Shown: piece by piece, positions 28,824 to 38,089 of the stretch | Numbering within the stretch: the stretch's first letter is position 1 | Layout: every line of letters begins with the position of its first letter | Source of the DNA: Hyphomicrobiales bacterium | GTDB taxonomy: Bacteria; Pseudomonadota; Alphaproteobacteria; Rhizobiales; Rhizobiaceae | Direction of reading: 5' to 3' | Assembly: GCA_900466575.1 (NCBI GenBank) | Contig: UBMP01000011.1 | Location: 62,001 to 126,000, forward strand | DNA length: 64,000 nucleotides | The notes under the pieces: model-generated | What the model was told of the DNA's origin: nothing | What the model saw: only the letters and a program-made list of their open reading frames with translations | The model's database searches: none | Position numbers and translations under genes: made by a program

Positions 28824-29369
28824 TCAGGCGGCGATGATACTGTTGAATTCGGCCGTGTAGTTCACACCGTCGATGATCAGCTCGTTGTTCTGGATATCGA
28901 ACTTGTGGACGGTCTCGCCGTTCATGATGTCGTGGTAAAGCACGATCGTCGACATGCGCAGCTTTGTGGGACCAGAGGGTTTCATGCCTTTCATGCCGCC
29001 CTGGTCGTAATCGTTGATCAACCCCTTCAGGAAGACCACGCGTCCGGTCAGCGCCGGCTTCGTCGTCGTGTTCACCGTGCCGTCCGAGGCGGCGGGGAAT
29101 ACATTGAGCAGGCTCTCGTAATAGGTGATTGTCGTCCAGTCGCCGGGCTCTCGACCAAAGCGCGTCTTCAGATCCTTATGGACGCCATTGACGTCAAACT
29201 CCGCCACGAGCGGCTTGACCTCGGCAGGCAGCTCCAGGCTGAACCAACCACCCCCCATGACGACGGGCATAAGCTCGCGGCTGAGCTGCGGCAGCTGCGT
29301 CGTCTCCGAGCGAAGGCGCTGGTTGATCTCGTTCACGTACCAGTTTGCGCCGCGAATGATGCTATCCAT
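28824..29369 (-). CDS. Major tail tube protein (P2 FII type)
   Basis: This 181-residue protein resembles the P2 FII tube subunit, which stacks in hexameric rings inside the sheath. Typical features are the start IIRGANWYVNEINQRL, the central LVAEFDVNGVHKDLKTRFGR and the ending NNELIIDGVNYTAEFNSII. It follows the sheath gene by 12 bases, the standard order. Confidence 0.85.
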   Translation of the reverse strand: MDSIIRGANWYVNEINQRLRSETTQLPQLSRELMPVVMGGGWFSLELPAEVKPLVAEFDVNGVHKDLKTRFGREPGDWTTITYYESLLNVFPAASDGTVNTTTKPALTGRVVFLKGLINDYDQGGMKGMKPSGPTKLRMSTIVLYHDIMNGETVHKFDIQNNELIIDGVNYTAEFNSIIAA

Positions 29370-29381
29370 GGCTTATCTCCT

Positions 29382-30635
29382 TCAGGCCGTGATGCGGATA
29401 TTGGACGAACCGATCTGCGCCAGCGCCTGGGCGATCGCCGTCTGAAGCACGTCGAAGGCTTCAGGCATGGGCTCGTCATAGAGCTGCAGATCCACGAGGT
29501 CCGGGGTCTCGGCCCAGCGCATCTTGGCGCGCAGTGCACCGGCCTCCAGAATGCCTGCCGAGTTCAGCGACTTCGACCAGATCAGCTCGTAGTCGACGAT
29601 CGCCTTCAGTGTTTTGAGATCGCCCAGGAACTGATCGGCCGCGCGATAGATGAGCGAAACCGTGTGACCCTCGATGTCTTCGGACAGATACTGGCGCATC
29701 GGCCGGAGCATGGCTTTCTCGACGGCCAGGCGCGTGCGGATCTTCTTGATCGACCGCCAGGACTTGACCGTCGGATCAGTTGCGGTGGTGAACGGAGCCC
29801 AGAGCAGATTACCTTCGATGATCGTGCCGACGCCGGCCTGGGCCAGCTGGTTGGCCTCCGAAGAGATATCACCGTCGATGTAGCCGACAGGCACCGAGGG
29901 CGCGAGGACACCCTGCAGCGGGCGGTTCCAGAAGGCCTTGTAGGGGTTGCCGACCTCCTTGTCGCGCCGGATCATGGCTGCAGCCACATGCGGCGAGAGA
30001 GGCCGCACCACATTTCCGGAGCCAAGATTGACCATGCCGGCCGGGTAAATCCCGATGACGTTGAGCGCGGTCGCGAAGTCTGCCGCCCAGGCCTGCGCCG
30101 AGGAGATGCCTGCCGGTGTGTCTGCAATCACGACGCAGTCGATGATGCGATCCGCGACGGTTCGCGCGGCCGTGACGACTGCGTTGGCGGCATTGCCGAT
30201 ACGTTGCGACATATAGCCGGGAGAGATGATACCGCCGGGCTCCAGACCAAGCTGGCTCTTCGCGCCCAGCAACGCATACATACCGGTCTTCGCGCCGGCG
30301 GAGCCGACAATACTGTTGATTTCGGCTTCCAGCTTGGCCTGGGCGTCGGTCAAGGTCGAATGCTGCGTCCGGACGAAGGCGATATCGGTCACGATGCCTT
30401 CGGAAAGCATCTGGCTCACGGTGTCCTGCACCTGCCCAGCCCCGAGCGCTGTGAACTGCGTCGTATCATCCAGTGAAAGCCTCACCGGCTCGTTGATCGG
30501 AAACTTTGCGTTGTCCGCCAATGGTGCCGGCGCGGCCATGCCGACAACGGTGCCGTTGCGCGTATCGATCTTCGCAACGGTCGATCTGAGGTTCGAGAAC
30601 CGGCGAACGCCGACGAAATCCGTAGTGCCGGACAT
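29382..30635 (-). CDS. Tail sheath protein (P2 FI type)
   Basis: This 417-residue contractile sheath subunit contains SPGYMSQRIGN, the family segment PLSPHVAAAMIRRDKEVGNPYKAFWNRPLQGV and the C-terminal block AVEKAMLRPMRQYL. Its presence shows a myovirus-type contractile tail. AAGGGATG precedes the ATG. It begins a new transcription unit about 140 bases after the fibre-region gene, with a hairpin/palindrome between them. Confidence 0.9.
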   Translation of the reverse strand: MSGTTDFVGVRRFSNLRSTVAKIDTRNGTVVGMAAPAPLADNAKFPINEPVRLSLDDTTQFTALGAGQVQDTVSQMLSEGIVTDIAFVRTQHSTLTDAQAKLEAEINSIVGSAGAKTGMYALLGAKSQLGLEPGGIISPGYMSQRIGNAANAVVTAARTVADRIIDCVVIADTPAGISSAQAWAADFATALNVIGIYPAGMVNLGSGNVVRPLSPHVAAAMIRRDKEVGNPYKAFWNRPLQGVLAPSVPVGYIDGDISSEANQLAQAGVGTIIEGNLLWAPFTTATDPTVKSWRSIKKIRTRLAVEKAMLRPMRQYLSEDIEGHTVSLIYRAADQFLGDLKTLKAIVDYELIWSKSLNSAGILEAGALRAKMRWAETPDLVDLQLYDEPMPEAFDVLQTAIAQALAQIGSSNIRITA

Positions 30636-30688
30636 GGCTCATCCCTTGGGCTGATTGCTTTGGGACGATGCTAGTCGGGGAAATGAAA

Positions 30689-30718
30689 AACCACGGCTGA
30701 CACCTGTCAGCCGTGGTT
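30689..30718 (-). terminator. Hairpin with shared dyad upstream of the sheath gene
   Basis: A 14-base inverted repeat (AACCACGGCTGACA at 30689-30702, complement at 30705-30718). On the minus strand it is followed by a run of Ts, so it can terminate transcription from the fibre-region gene ending at 30775. Its core GGCTGACACCTGTCAGCC (30695-30712) is identical to the dyad before the protease operon, and lies about 33 bases upstream of a TAGCAT -10-like element. It may act both as terminator and as activator site for the sheath operon. Confidence 0.6.
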
Positions 30719-30774
30719 ACGGGTCGTTCTTTCGAAGGCTATTGATGCCCCTTTGAAGACGGTTTTTCAAGCCC

Positions 30775-31155
30775 TCAAAGCAATGAAGCCGCCCGCCAGA
30801 GATCGTCGATCTGCTCGGAAGTCATGCCCTGCATCTCGCCGAAGGTTTCGACCAAAGGGTTTGTGCGTAGAAAGGTCGTCGCGCCCTGAAGCGCCATGCG
30901 AGCCGGGAAGCGTTGCTCTTGAGGAAGCTGATCGATGAATGCCGCCATCGCAGGCGGTAGTGATCCGGTCGAAACGGCAGCGATCGCCTCGTCTTCCGAG
31001 ATCAGGCCCATCACCGCCAATTGCTGGAAGAACTGGCGATCGCTAATTTCATGAGGAACCGCTGTGGGCTGCGTCTGCGGAAGAGACAACAAAAATGCTT
31101 CTTCCTCTTCCTGAGTAGCTTCTCGCTTTATACCGGCCGCATCTATGATCAGCAT
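30775..31155 (-). CDS. Tail-fibre-region protein, possibly fibre chaperone
   Basis: This 126-residue protein has an acidic start (TQEEEEAFLLSLPQ) and a helical body. No family recognised with confidence. It directly follows the fibre gene (two bases between stop and start), the place of tail-fibre assembly chaperones in P2 and Mu. The fibre-chaperone role is inferred from position. Confidence 0.6.
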   Translation of the reverse strand: MLIIDAAGIKREATQEEEEAFLLSLPQTQPTAVPHEISDRQFFQQLAVMGLISEDEAIAAVSTGSLPPAMAAFIDQLPQEQRFPARMALQGATTFLRTNPLVETFGEMQGMTSEQIDDLWRAASLL

Positions 31156-31157
31156 GA

Positions 31158-32279
31158 TTAGCCCCTTATCCCTTTGATGCGGATATAACCATCAGTGAAG
31201 ACACCGGCAGTCGTCATAAACCGCAAGGAGTTTGATGAAATAGCGACCGTCGAACCAAATCCACCAATGAACGCGGTCGTTGTGTTGCTCGTCGAGGCGG
31301 GGACACCAGTCCACATGCCTTTATAAAGCGCCCTCCGAGCCTTGTTGAAGTTCTCAATTTCGATAGAAAACGCGTTATCAATCCCATTGAGAACGTCTAC
31401 GAGACAGCAGAAAATACCTCCTGACGATCCATAATTTGCGGCACCGGCCCCACTATAGTTTACGCTGTATCCTTCGACACCGTAATTACTTCCACTGTCG
31501 AACGACACTCCGTTGTCAGCCGACTGACGGAGTAAAAGATAGGCACCACTAGTGCTGCATTTCACACATCCGGATACCTTCAAATACTTGAAGGCAGACA
31601 AGTTAGGGATATCGACGTAACCCACTCCAGTCACATCGTATTCCCTGATAAACTCCTCAACGTTCGCCGCATACTCCTTCGTGGCGGACGCTTTGCCGAC
31701 TTTGAGCCGTTCGGTCGTGCTGTCCCATTGCAATTCACCGAGTGTGGTAGGGGCAGCACCCGCCGAATTCTTCAAGATCAGCGATGGCGTGTAGATGGTG
31801 GGGCTGGTCAGCGTCTTGTTGGCGAGCGTCTGAGCGCCCGTTTTAGTCGCCATATCGGCGACCATCGCATCGATAGCGGCCTTCAGATAGACATCAGCCG
31901 AGTTTGCCTTGAGACCGATTTGCGTTGCCACTGTCGTGGCAAAGTTTGGATTATTTCCCAGTGCCGCCGCAAGCTCATTGAGCGTATCAAGCGCCGCCGG
32001 CGAGGCCCCGACAAGGTTCGCGATCGCCAGTCCTATCGCAGCGTTTACAAAGGCTGTGGTCGACAGCCTGTTGCTATCGTCACCGGTGACTGGAGTGGGC
32101 GCGGTTGGAGAGGACGTGAAGGCGGGCCCGGCGAGGTCGGCCTTGCCGGTGATCGCTTGAAGCGCAGCCTGGACGTCGGCATCCACCATCCCCATGAACG
32201 CAATCAAACGCAGAACGTCTTGTGCAAGCTCAGCGCCGCCGCTGACCAGGGGGTAGTTTCGGTTCGCTGTCGTAGCCAT
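31158..32279 (-). CDS. Tail fibre protein
   Basis: This 373-residue protein has an N-terminal part with fibre-like repeats (STTAFVNAAIGLAIANLVG, then LDTLNELAAALGNNPNFATTV, a motif common in phage fibres), a TQTLANKTLTSPTI-type segment in the middle and a Gly/Ser-rich, beta-strand C-terminal receptor-binding part (about residues 215-373). The ATG shares its last base region with the stop of the DUF4815 gene. The C-terminal part is lower in GC, as often seen for exchanged receptor-binding tips. Confidence 0.8.
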   Translation of the reverse strand: MATTANRNYPLVSGGAELAQDVLRLIAFMGMVDADVQAALQAITGKADLAGPAFTSSPTAPTPVTGDDSNRLSTTAFVNAAIGLAIANLVGASPAALDTLNELAAALGNNPNFATTVATQIGLKANSADVYLKAAIDAMVADMATKTGAQTLANKTLTSPTIYTPSLILKNSAGAAPTTLGELQWDSTTERLKVGKASATKEYAANVEEFIREYDVTGVGYVDIPNLSAFKYLKVSGCVKCSTSGAYLLLRQSADNGVSFDSGSNYGVEGYSVNYSGAGAANYGSSGGIFCCLVDVLNGIDNAFSIEIENFNKARRALYKGMWTGVPASTSNTTTAFIGGFGSTVAISSNSLRFMTTAGVFTDGYIRIKGIRG

Positions 32280-35200
32280 TATGCACCCACACTGAAGTTG
32301 AGATCACACACGGAGGGTCGCGCGCCTGGTCCGCCGGTCAGCGCCAGCTTGATCCGACCGCCGTTTGCTGCGTGATAGTTTGAAAGCGCGTAGCGGATCT
32401 CCGTGAATCCGTCGTCGATCGGAATCGAGGCGGTCACGGGAACGACCGTGAACGCATCATCGCCCTTGTCGACATAGACCGTTGCCGTCGAGTTTCCCGG
32501 AAGCTTGACGGAAAGCGAGCCTTGGAGATTGACAGGGTCGCCCATGGGCCAGAGCAGGCCAACATAGGTGCCGGCCGTTCTGATCTTTCCCGTGAGGATC
32601 TGGAGATCCCGCTTCAGGATTGGAGATGCATGAGGAGTGCCGGTGAGCCTGGCCGCGATGATGACGTTACCGGTGAAGAACGCGTCCAGCTCAATGGTCT
32701 GCCGGGCGGCAACCGTATAGGTCTTGCCGCCGATCGTCACGTCGAAGAGAACCGAGCATTCGGCCGTTGGCAGGAAGATATCCGCCACGATCTGGAGATC
32801 GGAGATGCCGACGACTGGAAATGTGCCGATCGAGACCGTCCGAGCCGTGGGGAAGAAGACGGGTGAAAGCACCTGGAACGTAAGGTCGCTCTCCGGATGC
32901 ACGAGCCAGGAGCGGCCGTTCGATCCGTCAAACCGGTCACCGGCAGTGTAGGGCTGGGCGGTTACCCATTGCTGGCGAACCGGGTCGAACTTGCTCAGCT
33001 CTGCACCGTAGATCGCATGGTTCGGATCGTCCGTTTTCACAACATAGCAATACATTGTGTCGTCGGGCTGAAACGGTGGCAACTCGAACTGTACCAGCGT
33101 CCAGACCCCTGTCTGCACGGCCGTCATCGGCAACCACGCCTCGGCAAGAATGACGGTGGAGGGCTGGAAATCCTCGGTCACCGTGTGGATCTCCACAATG
33201 ACCGGGTTTGCACGGTTGCCGATCGCGCAGAACTTGAGCGCTAGACCTCCGACATGACGCCCACCGATCTGAGCAAATGTCTGCGCCTGTGGATCAAGGT
33301 GAGAAGCATTGCGACCCGCAGGGATATTCCAGAACTGTTCCACCGTGACCACGTCTTGAAGTGTCGTGATCTGCAGCGTTCCTTGACCGGTGAAGGCGGC
33401 ATTGGCACTTCGGTTTGAGCCCGTAGAAGCCAGAACTTCCTTCGTTCCAGCCGACCGGCCTGCCGGAATGACAAAAGAACCGGTGATGACACCAGCCGAG
33501 TTCGCGACCATCCCACCAGGATTGACGTCTACCCCATCAAATGTGAGACCAGTTAAGGTTTCTCCCGCCCCCATTCCTTCAATCAGGAAGTCGATCGAGA
33601 TTTGACGAAGCGTGGCGAGTGGAACGGCCGCGACGGATGTTCTGGTGGCGACTGACGTCACACGGGAATCGTTGCCGTTGCCGAAGACCTGCGTCTCCGT
33701 GGAAAGCCGGTTCGTCTGATACTCGACCCAGAAATCCCGCGCTGGCGACAAGGTCATCCTGTATGGGAGCGGGTCGAAGTTCTGATACTCGTTGATCTTG
33801 TAGCAGGTCGTGGCCAATGCCTGTTCGATCGTGACCTCGTTCACATAGGCGAGCATCACATGCGCCGGCAGATGGACCGGGATCACCGTCGTATCGACGG
33901 CAAGCTGCAACGACCCAGCAACGGTCGCAGCGTCTTGAACCTCGCCGGCGTCTCGGTATCTGTCGTCATTGAACGGATCGACAAAAATCCCAAGGGTCTT
34001 CCCGGCATTGCGTCCGGTGGTCAGCGTCTGCAGTCGGGTCAGTCCGACCAGTAGGGCGAGATCATTGAGGCGATCGCGCATGTCGATCTCCTCGTCCGAA
34101 GTCAGTCGCTTCTTCTTGCTCTCGACCTTGGGAAGATTGATCCAGTCATGCTTCAGGACTGCGAGCGAGAGCCCGTTGACCGGCTCGACAGGCGGCTGAG
34201 GATTGGTTGGCGAAGGCTGTCCGCGAATATATGTCAGTGTTCCGTCGGCGGCGAGCACGAGCCGATCCAGGCGCGGCAGCTTGAAATCATAGGAGACGAA
34301 GCACGGCTTGTTTGCAACGCCGCCTGCGACGGTCACTCGGTCGTAGGCCTGGCTGACGACGGGTGTCGCATCGAGGTAGCGGAAGGTCACGTCATAGGAA
34401 GATCCGCTTGCGGGCTCCGCCGCCACCAGCGACCAGTCTACAGCATCGGCCGTCAGCTTGTAGTTCGTGCCTCCGACATAGGTGGTGCCGCCCTGAACGA
34501 CGCTGACGATCTCGGAAACGGAAGTGTTCGGCAGAAGGTCAGAGCCGTTGCCTGCACCTTTCGTCAGGGTGACCGTCCGCTGCTTTGTCACCACGACCTG
34601 GGAAACCGCTGCAATCGGTACGTGGTTCACGCGGAGGGTCGCCGACCCGTCGCCATTGTCGACATAGGTGTGCGGCTCGGTCACCACGGACTGGATGTTC
34701 GGAGCGGTATCGATGGTCATCGGCGTATCGACGCGCTTCTGGATCTTGGTGCCGAGCACATTCGCGGTGCCGGCAGCGATCGAGATGCTGAGCGTGTTTC
34801 CATCGAGCGTGATCGCTCTGACCTCCATTCCGCGAACGACATAATTGCCGGAGCGATTATAGTCGCCATCGGCAATCTGCTTCTGGATGCCGGAGAGGGT
34901 TGTCGGAGCCTTCGCCGAGATCTCGATGCCATCGACGAGAGTTGTTACAAGGTAAAACTCGCCCCCCGAGCCGTCGCCAAATACGCCCCAGGAAAAAGCA
35001 AGCCTCGTTCTGACCGCACCTGGCTCGCCATAGGATCGAGTGCCTGGGACGAGACCCAAAAACTGCGCGTCGTCGTCAGCAGTGACGATGGTTTCCACCA
35101 CGAAGAGTCCGATCGCGACTTGGCCGGTCATGGAAACGCCAGTGAGAACGGCCTGTTGCACCGGGCGCGGCTGGCCCAACAGGTAAACGGTCCCACCCGT

Positions 35201-35458
35201 GACCGTCACCTTGCCTGCGGTTTGATCGACAACGATCGCGCAACCCGTGAGGATGTCACCATCCTTGGCGGTCATGTCTGCCACGGCGCGGCGCGCCGAG
35301 ATCTCGCGGGTGAGCGCTTCATTCACGTCCGCGCCCTGCGCATAAGAGTTAGCCCCGTCGCCAAATAGGACCCGCTCGATGCCAGGGGCGTCCGGTGTCC
35401 GATCGCGGACATGGGCAAGCTCAGGGTGTGCCGTCGGATCAAAAACGAAGTTGGACAT
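32279..35458 (-). CDS. DUF4815 baseplate/fibre protein
   Basis: This 1059-residue protein starts MSNFVFDPTAHPELAHVRDR and contains the family-typical early part (DGDILTGCAIVVDQTAGKVTV, QAVLTG). The whole chain is beta-rich with several repeated Ig-like or jelly-roll segments. DUF4815 proteins sit between the P2-type I gene and fibre genes of myoviruses and are thought to link the baseplate to fibres. It takes the place of P2 gpH in the tail order. Role inferred from family and place. Confidence 0.75.
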   Translation of the reverse strand: MSNFVFDPTAHPELAHVRDRTPDAPGIERVLFGDGANSYAQGADVNEALTREISARRAVADMTAKDGDILTGCAIVVDQTAGKVTVTGGTVYLLGQPRPVQQAVLTGVSMTGQVAIGLFVVETIVTADDDAQFLGLVPGTRSYGEPGAVRTRLAFSWGVFGDGSGGEFYLVTTLVDGIEISAKAPTTLSGIQKQIADGDYNRSGNYVVRGMEVRAITLDGNTLSISIAAGTANVLGTKIQKRVDTPMTIDTAPNIQSVVTEPHTYVDNGDGSATLRVNHVPIAAVSQVVVTKQRTVTLTKGAGNGSDLLPNTSVSEIVSVVQGGTTYVGGTNYKLTADAVDWSLVAAEPASGSSYDVTFRYLDATPVVSQAYDRVTVAGGVANKPCFVSYDFKLPRLDRLVLAADGTLTYIRGQPSPTNPQPPVEPVNGLSLAVLKHDWINLPKVESKKKRLTSDEEIDMRDRLNDLALLVGLTRLQTLTTGRNAGKTLGIFVDPFNDDRYRDAGEVQDAATVAGSLQLAVDTTVIPVHLPAHVMLAYVNEVTIEQALATTCYKINEYQNFDPLPYRMTLSPARDFWVEYQTNRLSTETQVFGNGNDSRVTSVATRTSVAAVPLATLRQISIDFLIEGMGAGETLTGLTFDGVDVNPGGMVANSAGVITGSFVIPAGRSAGTKEVLASTGSNRSANAAFTGQGTLQITTLQDVVTVEQFWNIPAGRNASHLDPQAQTFAQIGGRHVGGLALKFCAIGNRANPVIVEIHTVTEDFQPSTVILAEAWLPMTAVQTGVWTLVQFELPPFQPDDTMYCYVVKTDDPNHAIYGAELSKFDPVRQQWVTAQPYTAGDRFDGSNGRSWLVHPESDLTFQVLSPVFFPTARTVSIGTFPVVGISDLQIVADIFLPTAECSVLFDVTIGGKTYTVAARQTIELDAFFTGNVIIAARLTGTPHASPILKRDLQILTGKIRTAGTYVGLLWPMGDPVNLQGSLSVKLPGNSTATVYVDKGDDAFTVVPVTASIPIDDGFTEIRYALSNYHAANGGRIKLALTGGPGARPSVCDLNFSVGA

Positions 35459-36549
35459 CAGATCTCCATTGCTGCCGTGATTAACTCGCGGCAGGTCTTC
35501 ATGAGGTCGATTTCGAGCGGCGCTACGAGCAATTCGATCTCGCCGCCTGGAAAGGTCAATTCGGCGGGCTCAAACCACCGTTTTGCAGGCTTGGAGCCGA
35601 CTGCAACGGCCGCACCTATGACAATGGCCACTGCCGCGGCGGTCCTGTTGGGTGCCGAACCGAATGGGATGACAGCTGCGAGACTGAGATATCGCGCCCC
35701 GTCATCGAAGTCGGCCGAGCCCGTAATGTCCTCGATATCAAAGCAGCGGGCGTAGCCGATTGCTTCGCCGTCCCCGTCGCGCACGCTGAAATAGATCGGC
35801 TGGCGGGCTAGATACCAGGCGCGCGCCGCATCGGCATCGATCACGGCATCCCAGGTCAACCCAGGTGTATTCCAGGTCAGGTGCGGCGTGTTCCAGGTGA
35901 GGCTATCGCCATTCTGAAAATCCAGCCCGAGACCGACATAGACCTGCGGATCGACCGTTCCGCTGATCGCATGCTCGCGCCCGTGGCTCCATTTCACTTC
36001 GCCATCATTGATCCGGACACCGGAATCGTCACCCCAGATCGCGTTGCCCCATTCGCTGTCACTGAACGAAAGCGCGCGGACATCGTAACCGTGAAACCCA
36101 CGGAAGAAGACGGTTCGAGCTCGGTTTGAGAGGCCTGCGAGGTATTCGGCGTTGGCGAGCAGCTCGTCCTCGGTCGCTGCGGTCGGCAATTTGCCCATGT
36201 CGATCGTTTGCAGATGCCAGCGCCGGCGGCCGGCGTTCTGGTCCTCGATCGAGATCGCGCCATAGCCGATCCAGGCAAGCGCCAGGTGTTTGGCCTGTGG
36301 CGTGCCCCTGATCGCCTGCCATGGCCGTCCCTGGTCGATCAGCGCCTCGATCGCCGTGAAGAACTCGGCGATGGGCCCGAGGCCGTATTCAATGACGAGT
36401 GACGGGGATACCGTTTGGTTGAGCGGCCGGTGGAACTTGATGCCGGCGATCTCGGCGATGGAAGGCCCGAGGGTATCGACGACGTCGCAAGCAGCTTCCA
36501 GCGCCTTTTCGAAGTCCGTCGATTTGGAAGGAAGCAGGGACACGTTCAT
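35458..36549 (-). CDS. Tail protein I (baseplate), extended
   Basis: The N-terminal 180 residues resemble P2 gpI (SLLPSKSTDFEKALEAACD, then HYGTRG-like WGNAIWGDDSG later), a baseplate wedge protein. At 363 residues it is about twice the length of P2 gpI. The extra part includes a short tandem repeat LTWNTP-HLTWNTP-GLTWDA at about residues 218-235 and a C-terminal domain with an Ala/Val-rich hydrophobic stretch. It overlaps gene J by four bases. Confidence 0.75.
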   Translation of the reverse strand: MNVSLLPSKSTDFEKALEAACDVVDTLGPSIAEIAGIKFHRPLNQTVSPSLVIEYGLGPIAEFFTAIEALIDQGRPWQAIRGTPQAKHLALAWIGYGAISIEDQNAGRRRWHLQTIDMGKLPTAATEDELLANAEYLAGLSNRARTVFFRGFHGYDVRALSFSDSEWGNAIWGDDSGVRINDGEVKWSHGREHAISGTVDPQVYVGLGLDFQNGDSLTWNTPHLTWNTPGLTWDAVIDADAARAWYLARQPIYFSVRDGDGEAIGYARCFDIEDITGSADFDDGARYLSLAAVIPFGSAPNRTAAAVAIVIGAAVAVGSKPAKRWFEPAELTFPGGEIELLVAPLEIDLMKTCRELITAAMEI

Positions 36550-37421
36550 TCGTCGCGACCCATGAAGTTGAGCTTGACGTTGCCGATCGCAAACGCCTGG
36601 CCGAGGGCGGCAACGTGCTCAGCGAGCGGTGCCCTCAGTGCCGCCTTGTAGACACCTGCTGGTGCCAGCCGCGCGCCTATCCAGCCTTTGAGCAGATCTG
36701 CGCCGATCTTGCCTTCCTTGTCCCAGGCGGCACGCAGGTTGGGCTCCAGCGCCTCAAACACGGCGTAGTCCGCGCTCGGCCGAAGCCAGATATCGGCCTC
36801 GATGTCGATCACTGCGCGAACTGCCCGCACGACCGTGACGATATCGTTGTCGCCCCGCACATTGTCGGCCGTGACCTTGGCGCGGATCGCGTCAAGCAGC
36901 GCGTCGGGAGCGACTCCGCCGTTGCTGAATGAAAGAATGGCGAGCTGCAGCTCCGGCCCCGTTCCCGGGCGCAACACTTCCACCTCGCGGACATCTGCGG
37001 AAACGGAGCGAGCATGGAACTGATACCATTCCTTCGGTCCGGCCGAGGACGAGCCCTGTTCCTTGAGGATCACGCGCTCCTTCAGCTGGTCTTCCGTCTC
37101 TCCATCGATGGGCGCGACGCCGTGACCAAACTGTGCCAGGACCGCAAGGTCGTTGCCGGTGGACCAGGGCAGGATATTGGCCTTGGCACCGTCGTTGATC
37201 CGGGCGCGTAACAGCATCTCATCCGTCGCGTCCGCTTCGATGACGATCATCGCAGCGTCGGTTTCGAGCATTAAGACGTCGTAGAGCGGCATGTCCGGGT
37301 TTGCCGTTCGAACGGCGTTCCACAGAGCCTGAAACGTCGCCTTCTTGCGCGCGACGATGGCGGCGTAAGTGATCTCTTCGATCACTTGCGGTTTCGGAAT
37401 GCTGTTGAGGTCGATTGCCAT
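36546..37421 (-). CDS. Baseplate assembly protein J (gp47 type)
   Basis: This 291-residue wedge protein of the P2 gpJ / Mu gp47 family shows PKPQVIEEITYAAIVARKKA at the start, LLRARINDGAKANILPWSTGNDLAVLAQFG in the middle and a PDALLDAIRAKVTADNVRG segment, all typical. The ATG at 37421 lies two bases after the gene W stop. Confidence 0.87.
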   Translation of the reverse strand: MAIDLNSIPKPQVIEEITYAAIVARKKATFQALWNAVRTANPDMPLYDVLMLETDAAMIVIEADATDEMLLRARINDGAKANILPWSTGNDLAVLAQFGHGVAPIDGETEDQLKERVILKEQGSSSAGPKEWYQFHARSVSADVREVEVLRPGTGPELQLAILSFSNGGVAPDALLDAIRAKVTADNVRGDNDIVTVVRAVRAVIDIEADIWLRPSADYAVFEALEPNLRAAWDKEGKIGADLLKGWIGARLAPAGVYKAALRAPLAEHVAALGQAFAIGNVKLNFMGRDE

Positions 37422-37423
37422 GG

Positions 37424-37816
37424 TCAGAACCTCGCAGGCGCGGTTGCGCCGAGACCGAGCGAGACGGCCAGGTCGTAGTTTCCGAAGCGCCCCTCCGGGT
37501 AGTAGATGCCACCATGGCGAAAGCCGAGAGCCCCGCCGTCCGTGAGGCGCACGAGCTGGAGCTGCGTGATCATGTATTCCGGCTCCCATCGGGCCGCGCT
37601 GGCGGCCAGCTCGTTGTAAAGCAGGAGTGCCAGTTCCGGCGTCAGGTCTTCCGACAGGAGCGACCGAAGATCTGAGCCGAACGACAGGAGCATGGCGCGT
37701 GTGCCGATCCTGGTCTCCCAGATCTTGCCAAGCGATTGGGCAAGATGCGCGGGCCCGGAAAGCGGTTTTCCGGTCCTGGCATCAATGCCCTGTCTGTAGC
37801 GCACCGCACCTGCCAT
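37424..37816 (-). CDS. Baseplate protein W (gp25-like lysozyme fold)
   Basis: This 130-residue member of the GPW/gp25 family, a baseplate wedge component, has WETRIGTRAMLLSFGSDLRSLL and LYNELAASAARWEPEY as characteristic segments. It lies in the order V, small gene, W, J. Confidence 0.85.
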   Translation of the reverse strand: MAGAVRYRQGIDARTGKPLSGPAHLAQSLGKIWETRIGTRAMLLSFGSDLRSLLSEDLTPELALLLYNELAASAARWEPEYMITQLQLVRLTDGGALGFRHGGIYYPEGRFGNYDLAVSLGLGATAPARF

Positions 37817-37830
37817 GCTTCAAAGGCCCC

Positions 37831-38079
37831 TCAAGCGTCCGTCGAAGCCGGTTCAGACGAACCGTTATCGATCGGGGAAAGCTGCTCGCCTTCAGGAAGA
37901 ATGTGCAGCTGCTGCAGCTCGGCGCGGGCCTCATATTCGGTCAGCTCCAGCGGATCGCCAGCCTGGACGCGACGGCCGGCGACGTAGGGCGGCGCTTTGT
38001 CGGTGACGACATAGGTCCGCTTTGCGTTGGGATCGGTGGAGATTGCCTCCGCCTCGGGGTTCACGGGCTTCTTCGCCAT
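37831..38079 (-). CDS. Small phage protein, unknown
   Basis: This 82-residue acidic protein has a core RTYVVTDKAPPYVAGRRVQAGDPLELTEYEARAELQ split by Pro-rich ends. Similar small proteins are found in baseplate regions of Mu-like phages; the segment resembles a small beta domain that might fit on the virion. AAGGAGA precedes the ATG. Function not recognised. Confidence 0.55.
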   Translation of the reverse strand: MAKKPVNPEAEAISTDPNAKRTYVVTDKAPPYVAGRRVQAGDPLELTEYEARAELQQLHILPEGEQLSPIDNGSSEPASTDA

Positions 38080-38089
38080 GGTCTTCTCC

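Noticed and set aside
28080-30476. Plus-strand open frame of 798 codons across the tail genes
   Set aside because: It is antisense to the sheath, tube and chaperone genes, which have clear family motifs; its translation is rich in Arg, His and Asp without recognisable domains. It is a shadow frame of high-GC genes.
34148-35368. Plus-strand open frame of 406 codons over the DUF4815 gene
   Set aside because: Antisense to a recognised phage gene, with no ribosome site or motif.
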